Below, piece after piece: positions 1 through 9,603 of a stretch of DNA of 64,000 nucleotides. Within the stretch, counting starts at the first letter, position 1; the number at the start of each line of letters is the position of its first letter. This stretch comes from CAZMRF01 sp964568735. GTDB lineage: Bacteria > Acidobacteriota > Polarisedimenticolia > JACPZX01. The stretch lies in assembly GCA_964568735.1 (NCBI GenBank), contig CAZMRF010000011.1:31911-95910 (forward strand). The letters run 5' to 3'. Made by a program: the position numbers and the translations under genes. A model generated the notes under the pieces. The model made no database searches. It saw nothing but the letters and a program-made list of their open reading frames with translations, and had not been told where the DNA came from.

Positions 1-194
1 GACTTCGCCTCCGTGATGAAGCGCCGCACGCGCTCCTCGTTGCGAACGAGGTGAGGCGGCAGGATCTTGAGCGCGACGCTGCGCTCGAGCGAACTGTCCT
101 GGGCGATGTAGACCTCGCCCATCCCACCGGCCCCAAGAGGACCGATGACACGATAGTGGGAGATGCGGTCATCGGGCTGGAGTGTGCGGCTCAC
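1..194 (-). CDS. Hanks-type serine/threonine protein kinase, N-terminal fragment
   Basis: Reading the complementary strand from a GTG at 192-194 gives about 64 residues that run off the left edge of the window. They contain the glycine-rich ATP loop GAGGMGEVY, the invariant lysine context VALKILPP, and the start of helix C. The same layout opens the four other kinases in this window, so it is a eukaryotic-type protein kinase of the PknB class. A CAGGGG stretch lies a few bases before the GTG. It diverges from the secreted copper/PKD protein at 348 across about 150 bp that must hold both promoters. The catalytic loop and any sensor domain lie outside the window. Confidence 0.85.
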   Translation of the reverse strand, partial: MSRTLQPDDRISHYRVIGPLGAGGMGEVYIAQDSSLERSVALKILPPHLVRNEERVRRFITEAK

Positions 195-347
195 GGCGGG
201 CCCCTGGATGGATCGAATGAGCCGGGAAGTCTATCCCCGCGACTCAGGGCAGTCTATCCAGAGCGGAAACCCAATCGGGGAGGACCCCGGCTTACGACGC
301 TCACTCTGAGGTATCCTTTCGGTAATTCACGTCCGAGGTGACCCGCC

Positions 348-1763
348 ATGACGAGAGCCGGCACGCATCGCCTTTTTCGTCGAGTCTTCGTTCATGGGTC
401 CCGAGGGGCCATCACGCTGGGCGCTGTTCTCCTCCTCGCCCACCCAGCGAGCGCGGCGACGGTGAACATCGCCGTGATCAACAACGCCTACAACCCCAGG
501 ACTCCGACGATAAACGAGGGAGACACCGTGGTATGGAACTGGAATTCGGGCGGCTCCCCCCACTCTGTGAGGAGCGGGAGCTGTCCTGGTGGCAACTGCA
601 CTCACGACGGTCTGTTCGACTCCACGATCAAGACGGGCGGCTCCTTCTCGCACACATTCAACTCGGTCGGGTCCTTTCCGTACTTCTGCGCCGTTCACCA
701 ATCCAGCATGACGGGCACCATCACCGTTCAGCCGTCGAACCCGCTGACGTGCAACCCGATGGCCGACATCCCCGTCGGCAATCCGCCTCTTACCGTCCAG
801 TTCATGGCGAACCCCGGCGGCGGGACGTCTCCCTACACCTTTTCCTGGGATTTCGATGATGGCACGGCCTCCGACACGAGCCAGGACCCGCAGCACACCT
901 TCAACGCCCTCGGAACCTACGATGTCACGCTCACGGTGACCGACAACGTCGCAGCGCAGCACCCGTGCATGACGCAGATCATCGTCACCGATCTCACCTG
1001 CTCCGCGACCGCCGATCCGAACACCGGTGACTTCCCGCTGGACGTGACCCTGACCGCGACGGCTAGCGGCGGCGATCCCAACTACATGTTCATGTGGGAT
1101 CTCGGCGACGGATCGCCGATGCCGATGGGCGAGGTCGTGATGCACACCTACGCGACCCCCGGGACGAAGCACGTGATGCTGATGGCCACGGACGCGTTGA
1201 TGGTGCCGTGCGCGGCGCCGATCATCGTCCAGGTCACGGATCCGAACTGCCCTGCCGGAGACGACGACGTCGACCAGGTCTGCGACAGCGTCGACAACTG
1301 TCCCGCCGACTACAACCCGTCGCAGGCCGACGCCGACGCGGACACCGTCGGCGACGCCTGCGACAATTGCCCGGCCTCCTCCAACGCCGGACAGGGCGAT
1401 ACCGACATGGACGGCTCGGGCGACGCCTGCGACCTGACGATCATCGCTCCGATGGACGGGGCCTCATTCAGCTGCGGCACCGTCCCGCTCGTGCCGCCGA
1501 CGATCACCTGGATTCCCGATGTCTTCAACCGCTTCAAAGTTTCCATCTCATGGGATCCGGGGTTCACCAAGGGGACGGGCGTGACGAGCGGGACCGACTT
1601 CCTCAGGACGACCTTCTGGACGCCTTCGGTGAGGAAATGGCGGAAGGCGTGTACGAACGCACTCGGCTCGGGGGGTACTCTCTTCATCAGGATCTTCGGG
1701 AAGGTGAAGGGAACGACGAGCGCCGACACCAGTGAGGCCGTATCGGTGGACGTTCTCCCGTAG
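348..1763 (+). CDS. Secreted cupredoxin-PKD-thrombospondin-3 repeat protein
   Basis: 471 residues. The ATG follows GAGGTGA by six bases. A signal peptide (1-36, ending ASA) leads into a plastocyanin-like domain (about 37-128) with a complete type-1 copper set: His72, Cys114, His117 and Met121. Two PKD domains follow (about 133-205 and 216-292), each with a WDxxDG or WDLGDG core. Next comes an Asp-rich calcium-binding thrombospondin type-3 segment (about 301-362) with paired DNCP motifs. The last 110 residues form a module also found at the end of the Kelch protein (12685-15219) and, more diverged, in the small protein at 10756. It is probably exported to the periplasm or cell surface. Electron transfer is inferred from the copper ligands alone; the partner is unknown. 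Confidence 0.85.
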   Translation: MTRAGTHRLFRRVFVHGSRGAITLGAVLLLAHPASAATVNIAVINNAYNPRTPTINEGDTVVWNWNSGGSPHSVRSGSCPGGNCTHDGLFDSTIKTGGSFSHTFNSVGSFPYFCAVHQSSMTGTITVQPSNPLTCNPMADIPVGNPPLTVQFMANPGGGTSPYTFSWDFDDGTASDTSQDPQHTFNALGTYDVTLTVTDNVAAQHPCMTQIIVTDLTCSATADPNTGDFPLDVTLTATASGGDPNYMFMWDLGDGSPMPMGEVVMHTYATPGTKHVMLMATDALMVPCAAPIIVQVTDPNCPAGDDDVDQVCDSVDNCPADYNPSQADADADTVGDACDNCPASSNAGQGDTDMDGSGDACDLTIIAPMDGASFSCGTVPLVPPTITWIPDVFNRFKVSISWDPGFTKGTGVTSGTDFLRTTFWTPSVRKWRKACTNALGSGGTLFIRIFGKVKGTTSADTSEAVSVDVLP

Positions 1764-1808
1764 GTTGCAGGGCGCCCCCGAGGTTTGCCGTGGCCCCGCA
1801 TTCGCTGC

Positions 1809-2699
1809 CTACCTCAGAAGGTGGCGCAGCGCCCCATCCAGATCGGGGCTACGGAAGCGGAAGCCCGACTCCTCCAGGCGGCGGGGTACGACGCGCGTGC
1901 TGGCGAGCAGCAGCGCGTCGGCCATCTCGCCGAAGGCGAGGCGCGCGGCGAAGGCGGGCATGGGAAAGATGGCCGGGCGCGAGAGCACGCGCGCCAGGAT
2001 CGCCGTGAACTCGGCGTTCGTGACCGCCCCGGGCGCGACGGCGTTGACCGGCCCGCCCAGGCTGTCGTGGGTGAGCGCGTGCCCGATGATTGCGATCAGG
2101 TCGTCGATGGCGACCCAGCTCATGTACTGGCGGCCGTCGCCTATCCTCCCGCCGAGGCCCATCCGGAAGGGGAAGAGCATCTTCGCGAGGGCCCCGCCTC
2201 GCGGAGAGAGGATGATCCCGATCCGGAGGTTGACGACGCGAATGCCTCGATCCCTCGCGGAGGATGCCGCGCCCTCCCACTCACGGCAGACCTCGGAGAG
2301 AAAGCCCTCGCCGGGAGCGGCCTGCTCGTCCAGGAGGGCCTTGTCGCGATCTCCGTAGTAGCCGATCGCGGAGGCGCAGACGAGGACGCGGGGCGGGCTG
2401 ACGAGGGAGGTCAGAGCGGCGGAGATCATCCGAGTGCCCTTCACGCGGCTGTCTCGGATCCGCGCCTTCTTCTCGGGATTCCATCGGCCGGTGGCGATGC
2501 TCTCCCCGGCGAGATGGACGACGGCGTCGAAGCCCTCGAGGGCGGAGGGATCCTTCACGCCGGTAGCCGGGTCCCAGACGATTCCCCGGTCCCCCGCTCC
2601 CGGCCTGACGAGGGGCGTGACCTGGTGCTTCTCGCTCTGGAGGACGGGGAGGAGACTGGAGCCCACGAGGCCCGTGGCGCCGCTGACGGCTATGCGCAT
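1809..2699 (-). CDS. TIGR01777 family NAD(P)-dependent epimerase (SDR39U1/YfcH type)
   Basis: 296 residues, the usual size for this extended short-chain dehydrogenase family. The N-terminal Rossmann motif GATGLVG is followed by VVHLAGESIA (about residue 63), RIRDSRVKGT (about 82) and SAIGYYGD (about 112), which together are diagnostic of TIGR01777. It is expected to be cytoplasmic and to bind NADP(H); the natural substrate is unknown for the family. AAGGGAG precedes the ATG. It starts about 15 bp after the stop of the upstream kinase on the same strand, so the two are probably co-transcribed. Confidence 0.9.
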   Translation of the reverse strand: MRIAVSGATGLVGSSLLPVLQSEKHQVTPLVRPGAGDRGIVWDPATGVKDPSALEGFDAVVHLAGESIATGRWNPEKKARIRDSRVKGTRMISAALTSLVSPPRVLVCASAIGYYGDRDKALLDEQAAPGEGFLSEVCREWEGAASSARDRGIRVVNLRIGIILSPRGGALAKMLFPFRMGLGGRIGDGRQYMSWVAIDDLIAIIGHALTHDSLGGPVNAVAPGAVTNAEFTAILARVLSRPAIFPMPAFAARLAFGEMADALLLASTRVVPRRLEESGFRFRSPDLDGALRHLLR

Positions 2700-2714
2700 C
2701 CTGCGAACTCCCTT

Positions 2715-5216
2715 TCAGCGCTCGGCCGCGACGAAGGCCTTGAAGGCTTCCATCCGGCTTCGGGCCCGGTCCAGGATCCTCTGGAACTCGGGCCGGCCCC
2801 GGAGCCCGTCGAGGCGCTTGTCGATCTCGAAGAGCGGATAGCAGTAGAAGCCCCCCTCGACCGCCGATCGAAGGAGGTCGAGCGGCTCATCCACCAGGCC
2901 GACCCAGGCCGCGGACGCGCCCACATGGTAGAGGCTCTCTGGATCCGGTGAGCGCCGCCCGCTGGCTGCCTCGCGCATCAGCCGGCGGGCCTCGTCGGTA
3001 TCCCCTCGGAGCATGGCGAGCATAGCCCTCGGATAGGGAGTTTCAACGGGGCCTCGGGTCCTGGTTCGTTCCTCGACGAGCGCGCGGAGCTGGGTGAGCT
3101 CGCCTGCGATGGCGAGCGCGATCGGGCGGTTCATGAGCACGAATCGGCTGTCAGGGTCCAGCGCGAAGAACCTCTCCGCGCGCTCGAGATCGGCCTGGTA
3201 GAAGTAGCTGGCTGCTCCGCTCCTGAATCCCGGATTCCCCGAGTCCAGCAGGAGGGCCCTCTCCAGCTCCCGGGCGGATTCATCGAGGAGCCCAGCGTAC
3301 CGGTAGAGGTAGGAGAGAGAGAAGTAGCCGTTGGCGACCCTCGGGTGGGCGTCTATCCACGCGCGGATCTTCCGGTAGGCCTCCTCGTGCCGGCCGCGCT
3401 CCGTGAGTTGCACGGACAGCCCCTGCATGGCCATCGGGTGGTCGGGATTCAGCTCCCCGGCGCGTAGTTGGGCTTCGAGCGCGTCGTCGTAGTCCTTGCG
3501 CGTACCGTCAGGCGTATACAGCACCAGATCGTACTTCCGCCTGCCCAACTGCGACCATGCCGGAGCGAAATCGCCTTCGAGCGCGATCGATCGCTCCGCC
3601 AGCCGGATCGCCTCATGAATCCCTTCCCGCGAATCCGGCTGCGCGAGCGAGCGCAGATAGAGAGCATAGGCCTCCTCGTTGTGGGGCCTGTCGCTGGCAA
3701 GTCGCGCCTCTTCCTCGGGTGAGAGCTTCAGTCTCATCCTCTCGACGATCCGCGAGACCACCTCGTCCTGGACGCTCAGGAGGTTGTCGAGCTTGGCGTC
3801 GATCGTCTCCTCCCAGCGGACGGATCCTTCCTGGAGGTCCACGAACTGAACGTTGATCCTGAGGTCGCCTCCCTCGGCCAGCAGGCTCCCCGTGAGGAGG
3901 TGCTCGACGTTCAGGGCCCGGCCGGCCTCCTGGGGATCCTCGGGCGGGCTCTCCCGGTAACGCTGGACGAAGGAGGACGGGCGGACTGTGAGCCCCTCGA
4001 GGTAGGAGAGCTTGGAGATCGTGGCGTCGGCGAGGGCATAGCCCAGGAAGTCGATGCGCGCGTCCTTGCGCACGTTCTGGAGCGGGAGGACGGCGAGGCG
4101 GATCTTGCCGGTAGCAGGAGCGAGTCCCGCGGCCGCACCCGCCGGGTGCGCGCCGGGCCCCGGCGTCGCCGCGCTCGAAGGGGAGCCCGCGGGCCTTGCG
4201 GCATCTTGAAGGCCTCCCTCGGTTCCCCTGCCACGCCGCACGAGCACGAACACGACGATCACCGCGATGGCGATGGCAGCGACCGGGACGAGCCAGGCCG
4301 GCCTCCTGCCCCGCGAGGGCCCCGCGAAATGCTGGGGACCCGAGATCGACGTCGAGTGCCGGAGCTTCCGGAGATCGACGAGAAGCTCCTTCGCGCTCTG
4401 GTAGCGATCCTCCGGCTTCTTCGCGAGCATCTTGGAGAGGACCCATCCGGTCTCGGGAGGGAGCCCTCCCACGATACTGCCGACAGGCTTCGGATCCTTG
4501 TTGAGGAGCGAGTCCACCGTTTCGACGCCGGTCCGGCCTGCGAAAGGGTGCTTCCCGGCCATCATCTCGTAAAGCGTCACGCCGAAAGAAAAGATGTCGC
4601 TCCGGCCGTCCACCTCCGCTCCGCGGGCCTGCTCCGGGGACATGTAGGCCATCGTCCCCATCACGGCGCCGGCCGAGGTGGTCTGCCGCGTCTTCGTTTC
4701 GACCTGCGTGGCAGGTTCATGCGGCGTCTCGCCCTCGAGCAGGCGAGCCAATCCGAAGTCCAGGATCCGGGCATGCCCGGCGCCATCCACCATGATGTTG
4801 TCGGGCTTGATGTCGCGATGGACTACGCCCCTGGCGTGAGCGGCGGCGAGCGCATCGGCAACCTCGCCGGCCACGCCGAGGCATCTCTCCGGATCCAATC
4901 CACCCTCCAGGAGGAGCTGGCGGATCGTCTTGCCCTCGACGTGCTGCATCACGAGGTAGACGCGGCCGTCCGGCTGCTCCTCGACCTCGTAGATGTGGAC
5001 GACGTTGGGGTGATCGACGGCGGCTGCGGCGCGCGCCTCGCGAAGGAAGCGCTTGCGCCGGGCCTGGTCCTTGAGGAGCTCCTGCGGCAGGACCTTGACG
5101 GCGACCTGCCTCCCCAGGCGTGTGTCCTCGGCCAGGTAGACCTCTCCCATCCCGCCCGATCCGAGCATCGAGAGGATGGTGAAGGGTCCCAGATGTTCAC
5201 CGGGCTGGAGCGTCAT
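2715..5216 (-). CDS. Transmembrane Ser/Thr kinase with TolB-like and TPR sensor region
   Basis: 833 residues from the ATG at 5216, which gives the family-typical opening MTLQPGEHLGPF; an in-frame start 36 bp upstream is less likely. The kinase domain spans about 11-285: GSGGMGEVY (19-27), Lys41, HRDIKPDN (133-140), DFGLA (153-157) and YMSPEQ (191-196), so all catalytic residues are present. One membrane segment (about 306-326) separates it from a C-terminal part beginning with the IRLAVLPLQN type of TolB-like domain found in adenylate-cyclase and CadC-like sensors, then many TPR-like helices to the end. The topology suggests a receptor kinase with an extracytoplasmic C-terminus. The ligand is unknown. 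The downstream epimerase gene is close enough to be in the same operon. Confidence 0.9.
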   Translation of the reverse strand: MTLQPGEHLGPFTILSMLGSGGMGEVYLAEDTRLGRQVAVKVLPQELLKDQARRKRFLREARAAAAVDHPNVVHIYEVEEQPDGRVYLVMQHVEGKTIRQLLLEGGLDPERCLGVAGEVADALAAAHARGVVHRDIKPDNIMVDGAGHARILDFGLARLLEGETPHEPATQVETKTRQTTSAGAVMGTMAYMSPEQARGAEVDGRSDIFSFGVTLYEMMAGKHPFAGRTGVETVDSLLNKDPKPVGSIVGGLPPETGWVLSKMLAKKPEDRYQSAKELLVDLRKLRHSTSISGPQHFAGPSRGRRPAWLVPVAAIAIAVIVVFVLVRRGRGTEGGLQDAARPAGSPSSAATPGPGAHPAGAAAGLAPATGKIRLAVLPLQNVRKDARIDFLGYALADATISKLSYLEGLTVRPSSFVQRYRESPPEDPQEAGRALNVEHLLTGSLLAEGGDLRINVQFVDLQEGSVRWEETIDAKLDNLLSVQDEVVSRIVERMRLKLSPEEEARLASDRPHNEEAYALYLRSLAQPDSREGIHEAIRLAERSIALEGDFAPAWSQLGRRKYDLVLYTPDGTRKDYDDALEAQLRAGELNPDHPMAMQGLSVQLTERGRHEEAYRKIRAWIDAHPRVANGYFSLSYLYRYAGLLDESARELERALLLDSGNPGFRSGAASYFYQADLERAERFFALDPDSRFVLMNRPIALAIAGELTQLRALVEERTRTRGPVETPYPRAMLAMLRGDTDEARRLMREAASGRRSPDPESLYHVGASAAWVGLVDEPLDLLRSAVEGGFYCYPLFEIDKRLDGLRGRPEFQRILDRARSRMEAFKAFVAAER

Positions 5217-5471
5217 GGCAGAAGCGAACCTCGATTGGGCGCGACGCCGCATTCTATATGAGCGACCGCGAGCCCGATCCGTCCTCGCCCGCGGTGCCCG
5301 CCCTCCGCTCCACGAGCGCCGCGAGCTGGCGCAGCGGCTAGCTGCGAGACCGGCCGTGGACGATCGAGGCCTCTCAGAGGATCTCGCTCGGCCTCCGGAT
5401 GTACGCTGCGGGCAGGCACCGCGGGCTCGATGACCAACGGAGCCGCGCTTGATCCCGAGCCGCGGTCAGTT

Positions 5472-6407
5472 TCAGGGAGCGGACGGGCCCTCGACCCACT
5501 CGTCGGGGAGTTCGTAGCCCCCGGGAAGGCTCCTGCGATCCGCCAGGTTCCGCCGGCCCGTGTAGCGCCGCTCCGTGGGGTTGCGGGCCCAGAAGGCTCC
5601 AGCGCGCTCGCCGAACTCGGCCATGCGGATCTCGAGAGGAGGATGGGAGCTGAAGTAGTCGCGCAGGAGGCTCGCGCGGGACTGTGACGCGGGCCGGGCG
5701 CCCGCCCCCTTCCTCGTGAAGGCCAGAAGGGAGCCGAAGGAGCCACCGACCCCGGCGGGATCGTACTCGCTCCTGAGAAGGCGCGACCAGGCGTACTCGT
5801 CGGCCCCGTCCTCCTGCGTCTTGCTGAAGGCGTGGCTGATCAGGAGCCGGGTCGCGAAGTCGGCCAGCTCGCCCAGGGAGTCCGCGCCGATCTTCCTGGT
5901 GAGCAGCTCGAACTTCACGGCATCGAAACAGTGCCCGAGCTCGATGTGCCCCACTTCGTGGGAGAGCACGGCCAGGATCTCCGCCTCGGAGCCGAGCACG
6001 TTCAGGAGCTCCCTCGTGACGAGGATGGCGCCTCCCGGCAGGGCGGCTGCGTTGGGGGGTCCATCAGGGAGGATGTAGGCCCTGTAGGTGAAGGGCTTCT
6101 CCGCAGCGCTGGCTGCGACGCGCACGAGGTCGTTGACGTAGATGAAGTCCCGATCGCCGGCGTCGGACTGCGCTTCGTAGCGCTCATGGAAGACCTGGCC
6201 CAGCTCCCGCTCGTCGAGCGCGTCCACCGGGATGACCTTTCCGAGGAGCGCGTCCGCGGCCTTCACGGGCACGCCGAGGATCTGGAATGCGGGAGCCAGA
6301 GACGAGCCCAGCGGAGTTCCCGTCCGGTTCACGTAGAAGGCGAAGGCGAGGGCCAGCCCGGAGCTGGCGAGCACCGCGAGCACCGCGAGGCGGTAGCGCC
6401 CGCTCAC
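5472..6407 (-). CDS. M48 family zinc metallopeptidase (Ste24/HtpX-like)
   Basis: 311 residues from a GTG whose GTGA overlaps the stop of the DUF2339 gene, indicating translational coupling; a much longer open frame upstream is the DUF2339 gene read in another frame. A single N-terminal membrane helix (about 5-26) anchors the protein. The zinc site is HEVGH (150-154), with the third ligand in ExxxD (Glu199, Asp203), as in M48 peptidases. The protease domain covers about 60-270 and probably faces the periplasm. It may act in membrane or envelope protein quality control. Its partner may be the coupled membrane protein upstream. The C-terminal 40 residues are Arg-rich and less conserved in appearance. 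Confidence 0.9.
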   Translation of the reverse strand: MSGRYRLAVLAVLASSGLALAFAFYVNRTGTPLGSSLAPAFQILGVPVKAADALLGKVIPVDALDERELGQVFHERYEAQSDAGDRDFIYVNDLVRVAASAAEKPFTYRAYILPDGPPNAAALPGGAILVTRELLNVLGSEAEILAVLSHEVGHIELGHCFDAVKFELLTRKIGADSLGELADFATRLLISHAFSKTQEDGADEYAWSRLLRSEYDPAGVGGSFGSLLAFTRKGAGARPASQSRASLLRDYFSSHPPLEIRMAEFGERAGAFWARNPTERRYTGRRNLADRRSLPGGYELPDEWVEGPSAP

Positions 6408-9052
6408 TCGAACCGGGCCCGGAAGCGGTTGTAGATCGTATTCATCGAGAGCATGAGGGCTCCGACGCCGAAGAAGACCAGGCCGCGCACGAGGGTATCC
6501 GCCTGCGACATGTCGTACGCGATGAGCCGGACGACGCAGGCTCCCATCCCGGCGAGGCCGAGGTAGCGGAAGTGGTTCTCGCGAAGCACCGCGCTCAGGA
6601 CGAAGAGGGCGAAGGCCTCGACGGCCCAGAGCAGCGTCAGCATCGCCTTGTCGAATCGCCAGTAGAGGAAGATCGCCATGCTTGCGGCGAAGGGGTAGTA
6701 GACCCAGAGGGAGGCGCGGGCCTGGATGCGCTGCGAGAGAGATCGGAGGGCGCCCATGCCCGGGGGAAACTCGATGGTGTCGAGGCCGAGCCGGCGGTGG
6801 GAGCGGATCACCCAGCCCATCATCAGGGCCATCGCGGCGGCGCCCGTCGCGGCCGGGTGCTCGAACCAGCGCGGCAGGGGCGTCATGAACCCGCTCGTCA
6901 CGATGGCCAGGTCCGCGGCGGCGAGCCAGAAGAAGAAGAGCGCGTGCAGCCGCAGCCTCGGCGAGAGGAGCCGGTGAAGCCTGTCGGAGAGGCAGAGCAG
7001 GGCGAAGAGCCCCCAGAAGATGGGCCGTGTCTGCGCCGGTGCCTCCATGACGACGGCCGTCGCGAGGAAGGCGAGGGCGAGCTCGAGAAATATGGGATGG
7101 ACGGACTTCCAGCTCGGCTCCTCGGCCAGAGGGGCGGAAGGCCGCTGGCTCCACCACCAGGCGAGGGAGGCGAGGCCGAAGGCCTCGACGAGCATCCGCA
7201 CGGGGAAGGGGCCGAGATAGCTCTGTGCCTGCATGTGGACCAGGACGTACTGGGCGATGAAGCCTGCGACGAGGCCATAGCCCACGTGCAGCATCGCGGG
7301 GGCCGCAGCTCCCCGTATCCGGCACGCCGCCTCGAGCGCGATGAGCGAGAGCACGAGCCAGGCGACGCCCGGGATCAGCGGGGAGAACGGCTTCGTCACG
7401 AAGTAGACGCCGACCGCGACGTGGAGTCCGAGGGCATAGATGGCCAGCCTGCGCAGCAGGGCCTGGAGCGGGCCCGCGGGCGCGAGGACGATGGCGGCCG
7501 CCGCCAGCGCGGTCAGCGGGAGGATCCGTGCGAGCTGCTCGCCCGGAGGACGCTCCGAGCCTTCGACGGCGAGCCACCTCCAGTTGTTCACGAGGACCGC
7601 GAGCAGGGTGATCCACGATCCGATCGCGAGGCCCCGCGAGCGGGCGACGCGGGCTGCAACAATCAGCACGGTGACGGCGAGGAGGGCCGCCGTCTCGGCC
7701 CAGATCCTGCCGCCCAGGCATACCAGGGCTCCCAGGACGATCAGCCCAAGGAGCATGCCGAGGATCGAAGTCGGGACCGCGCCCAGATCGCTGTCGAGTC
7801 CGTAGCTCTCGGCGGAGTCGAAGTCCTCGCCCCGGGTCTTCAAGAGCCAGACGTGGATGGCGATCCCGGCCAGCGCCGCCGCGAAGAGGACGAGCGCACG
7901 CGCCAGCAGCTTCCCTGCCGGCTCCTGAGAGGAGAAGGACGCGAGTCCTCCGATGATCAGGATGGCCGCTGAGCCGTGCAGCATGAAGAGGCCGGCCCTC
8001 TTTAAGAGCGGCTCAGCCTCTCCGAGCGTCACGCGCAGGAAGAGGGCGATCTGCGCGAAGAGGACCGCCACCACGACGAGCCTGTCGAAAACGTAGGAGT
8101 GGAAGGAGAGGATGCCGAGCGCGGCGAGCCCCTGCGCCACCAGCGTATCCGTCAGCCAGACCCAGCGGACCCCGATCCTCCGGCCCCGCCTCGCGAGGAA
8201 GTAGGCGGCAGCGGCGCCCGCCAGGAGGGCGACCCCCCGCAGCGGCGTCTTCACCGAATAGATCAGGCCCGCATAACCCATCAGGCCCCAGTTCAGGAGG
8301 TGGACCGCGAAGGGGAGGCGCTCGAGGCTCCGGCTGCGGTAGTCCTCCCTGTAGTGCACGAGGGCCGCGGCGGTGCCGACGAGGATCGCGCACGCGAGCG
8401 CCGGGATCCTGAGCTCGGGCCTGTCGCCGAGATCGAGAAAGCGGGAAGCCCAGTACGAATGGAAGATGGCGAAGCCGAGAAGGGTGGTGAGGAGGTGGCG
8501 ATCCCAGCGGCCGCGGAGCGCGAGGGCGATGCCCGCGAGGGTGACGAGCGTCGCCAGGAAGAGCGGAATCCGTGTCGGGGGGATGATCGCCAGCGGAATC
8601 AGGCTCAGGACGACGTGGAGCGAAGCGAAGGCCTGGGAGGAGCCGGCCCAGGCGATGTAGAGATTCGCGGCGATCCCGATGACGAGAACGGCCAGGGCGA
8701 TCCACAGGCTCTCGATGAAGCGAAGGGCAGGCACGGCGCTCGCGCCGAAGCAGGCGAAGAGGAAGATCGCCGCGCCGCTGCTGCGCAGCCAGGCGGAGAG
8801 CATGAGCCACGCGGGGCGGCGCTTCAACACTTGAGCGAACGCGATCAGCGCGGCCGCCCCGGCGGCGATGAGCGCCGTCCTTAGAAAAGGGCCCATCCGC
8901 AGCGCGACCGAGATCCCGATGAAGGCGACGCCCGCCACGAGGATCGCGGCCCCGAGGATCCCCGTCCAGTGCTCGAGGAGCTGCTTTTCTAGGGACGAGC
9001 GTCCGCTCGCCGGCGCGGAAGCTGCCTGGGTCGGCGGCGCCTCGCGCGGCAC
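6404..9052 (-). CDS. DUF2339 polytopic membrane protein
   Basis: 882 residues from the GTG at 9052, with more than twenty hydrophobic segments, an Arg-rich connector pattern and the C-terminal YLGLAGMGACVVRLIAYD region typical of DUF2339. The true N-terminus is almost certainly longer. The same frame stays open to 9418 and encodes a membrane helix (FDLPLLIVIVVVVVFF), a basic RRRIGRLEGRV coiled-coil start and a Pro/Ala linker, exactly how DUF2339 proteins begin. No ATG, GTG or TTG exists in that extension, so either a CTG/ATT start is used or the sequence has an indel. Function is unknown for the family. It is coupled to the downstream M48 peptidase by a GTGA overlap. Confidence 0.85.
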   Translation of the reverse strand: MPREAPPTQAASAPASGRSSLEKQLLEHWTGILGAAILVAGVAFIGISVALRMGPFLRTALIAAGAAALIAFAQVLKRRPAWLMLSAWLRSSGAAIFLFACFGASAVPALRFIESLWIALAVLVIGIAANLYIAWAGSSQAFASLHVVLSLIPLAIIPPTRIPLFLATLVTLAGIALALRGRWDRHLLTTLLGFAIFHSYWASRFLDLGDRPELRIPALACAILVGTAAALVHYREDYRSRSLERLPFAVHLLNWGLMGYAGLIYSVKTPLRGVALLAGAAAAYFLARRGRRIGVRWVWLTDTLVAQGLAALGILSFHSYVFDRLVVVAVLFAQIALFLRVTLGEAEPLLKRAGLFMLHGSAAILIIGGLASFSSQEPAGKLLARALVLFAAALAGIAIHVWLLKTRGEDFDSAESYGLDSDLGAVPTSILGMLLGLIVLGALVCLGGRIWAETAALLAVTVLIVAARVARSRGLAIGSWITLLAVLVNNWRWLAVEGSERPPGEQLARILPLTALAAAAIVLAPAGPLQALLRRLAIYALGLHVAVGVYFVTKPFSPLIPGVAWLVLSLIALEAACRIRGAAAPAMLHVGYGLVAGFIAQYVLVHMQAQSYLGPFPVRMLVEAFGLASLAWWWSQRPSAPLAEEPSWKSVHPIFLELALAFLATAVVMEAPAQTRPIFWGLFALLCLSDRLHRLLSPRLRLHALFFFWLAAADLAIVTSGFMTPLPRWFEHPAATGAAAMALMMGWVIRSHRRLGLDTIEFPPGMGALRSLSQRIQARASLWVYYPFAASMAIFLYWRFDKAMLTLLWAVEAFALFVLSAVLRENHFRYLGLAGMGACVVRLIAYDMSQADTLVRGLVFFGVGALMLSMNTIYNRFRARFE

Positions 9053-9603
9053 GCCCTCAGCTGCGCGTGCGGGCGCGGGCGCCGTCGAGTACGGCGGCGG
9101 GGTCAGCGGCGGCGAGCTCGCCCCACCGAGCTGTGGCGAGGGCAGAATCTCACCAGCAGCCGGCCGGGTGCGAGGAGCGACGGGCTCGGAGGAAACGAAG
9201 CCCGCCTTCTCCCACGCCGTACGGCGCTCGCTCCACTCCTCGGCCTGGCCCTCGAGCGTTCGGACCCGGCCTTCGAGCCGCCCGATGCGTCGCCTGAAGA
9301 AAACGACGACGACGACGATGACAATTAGGAGCGGGAGATCGAAGATGCCGGCTTCCCCCCCGATGAGACGATCCAGCGCCGATGGGCGTGCAGCAGGAAG
9401 CAGATCCAGAATCGAGCGTCAGGCAGGAACGGATAGGACGCTGACATGTTTCAGAAGCAGAATCAATGGACGGCGGAGTAAGGCGGGCAGGGTAGGGGGC
9501 GGCGGCAGTGAGAGAGGGGGTGAGGGGCCCGGGCCGGGAACTTCCCGGGTCCGGCGCTGTCTACCTCTCCAGGCCCGGCTTGATGGGCCGAAAAGGAGAC
9601 GCC

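Noticed and set aside
1785..2951. Long plus-strand open frame opposite the epimerase and kinase
   Set aside because: Antisense to genes with clear family motifs; low-complexity Arg/Gly/Glu composition typical of GC-rich shadow frames.
6408..7721. Upstream extension of the M48 peptidase frame
   Set aside because: It reads the DUF2339 gene in another frame; the GTG overlapping that gene's stop gives the family-sized protease.
6287..7972. 561-codon plus-strand frame opposite the DUF2339 gene
   Set aside because: No family resemblance; composition is that of a shadow frame of the membrane protein.
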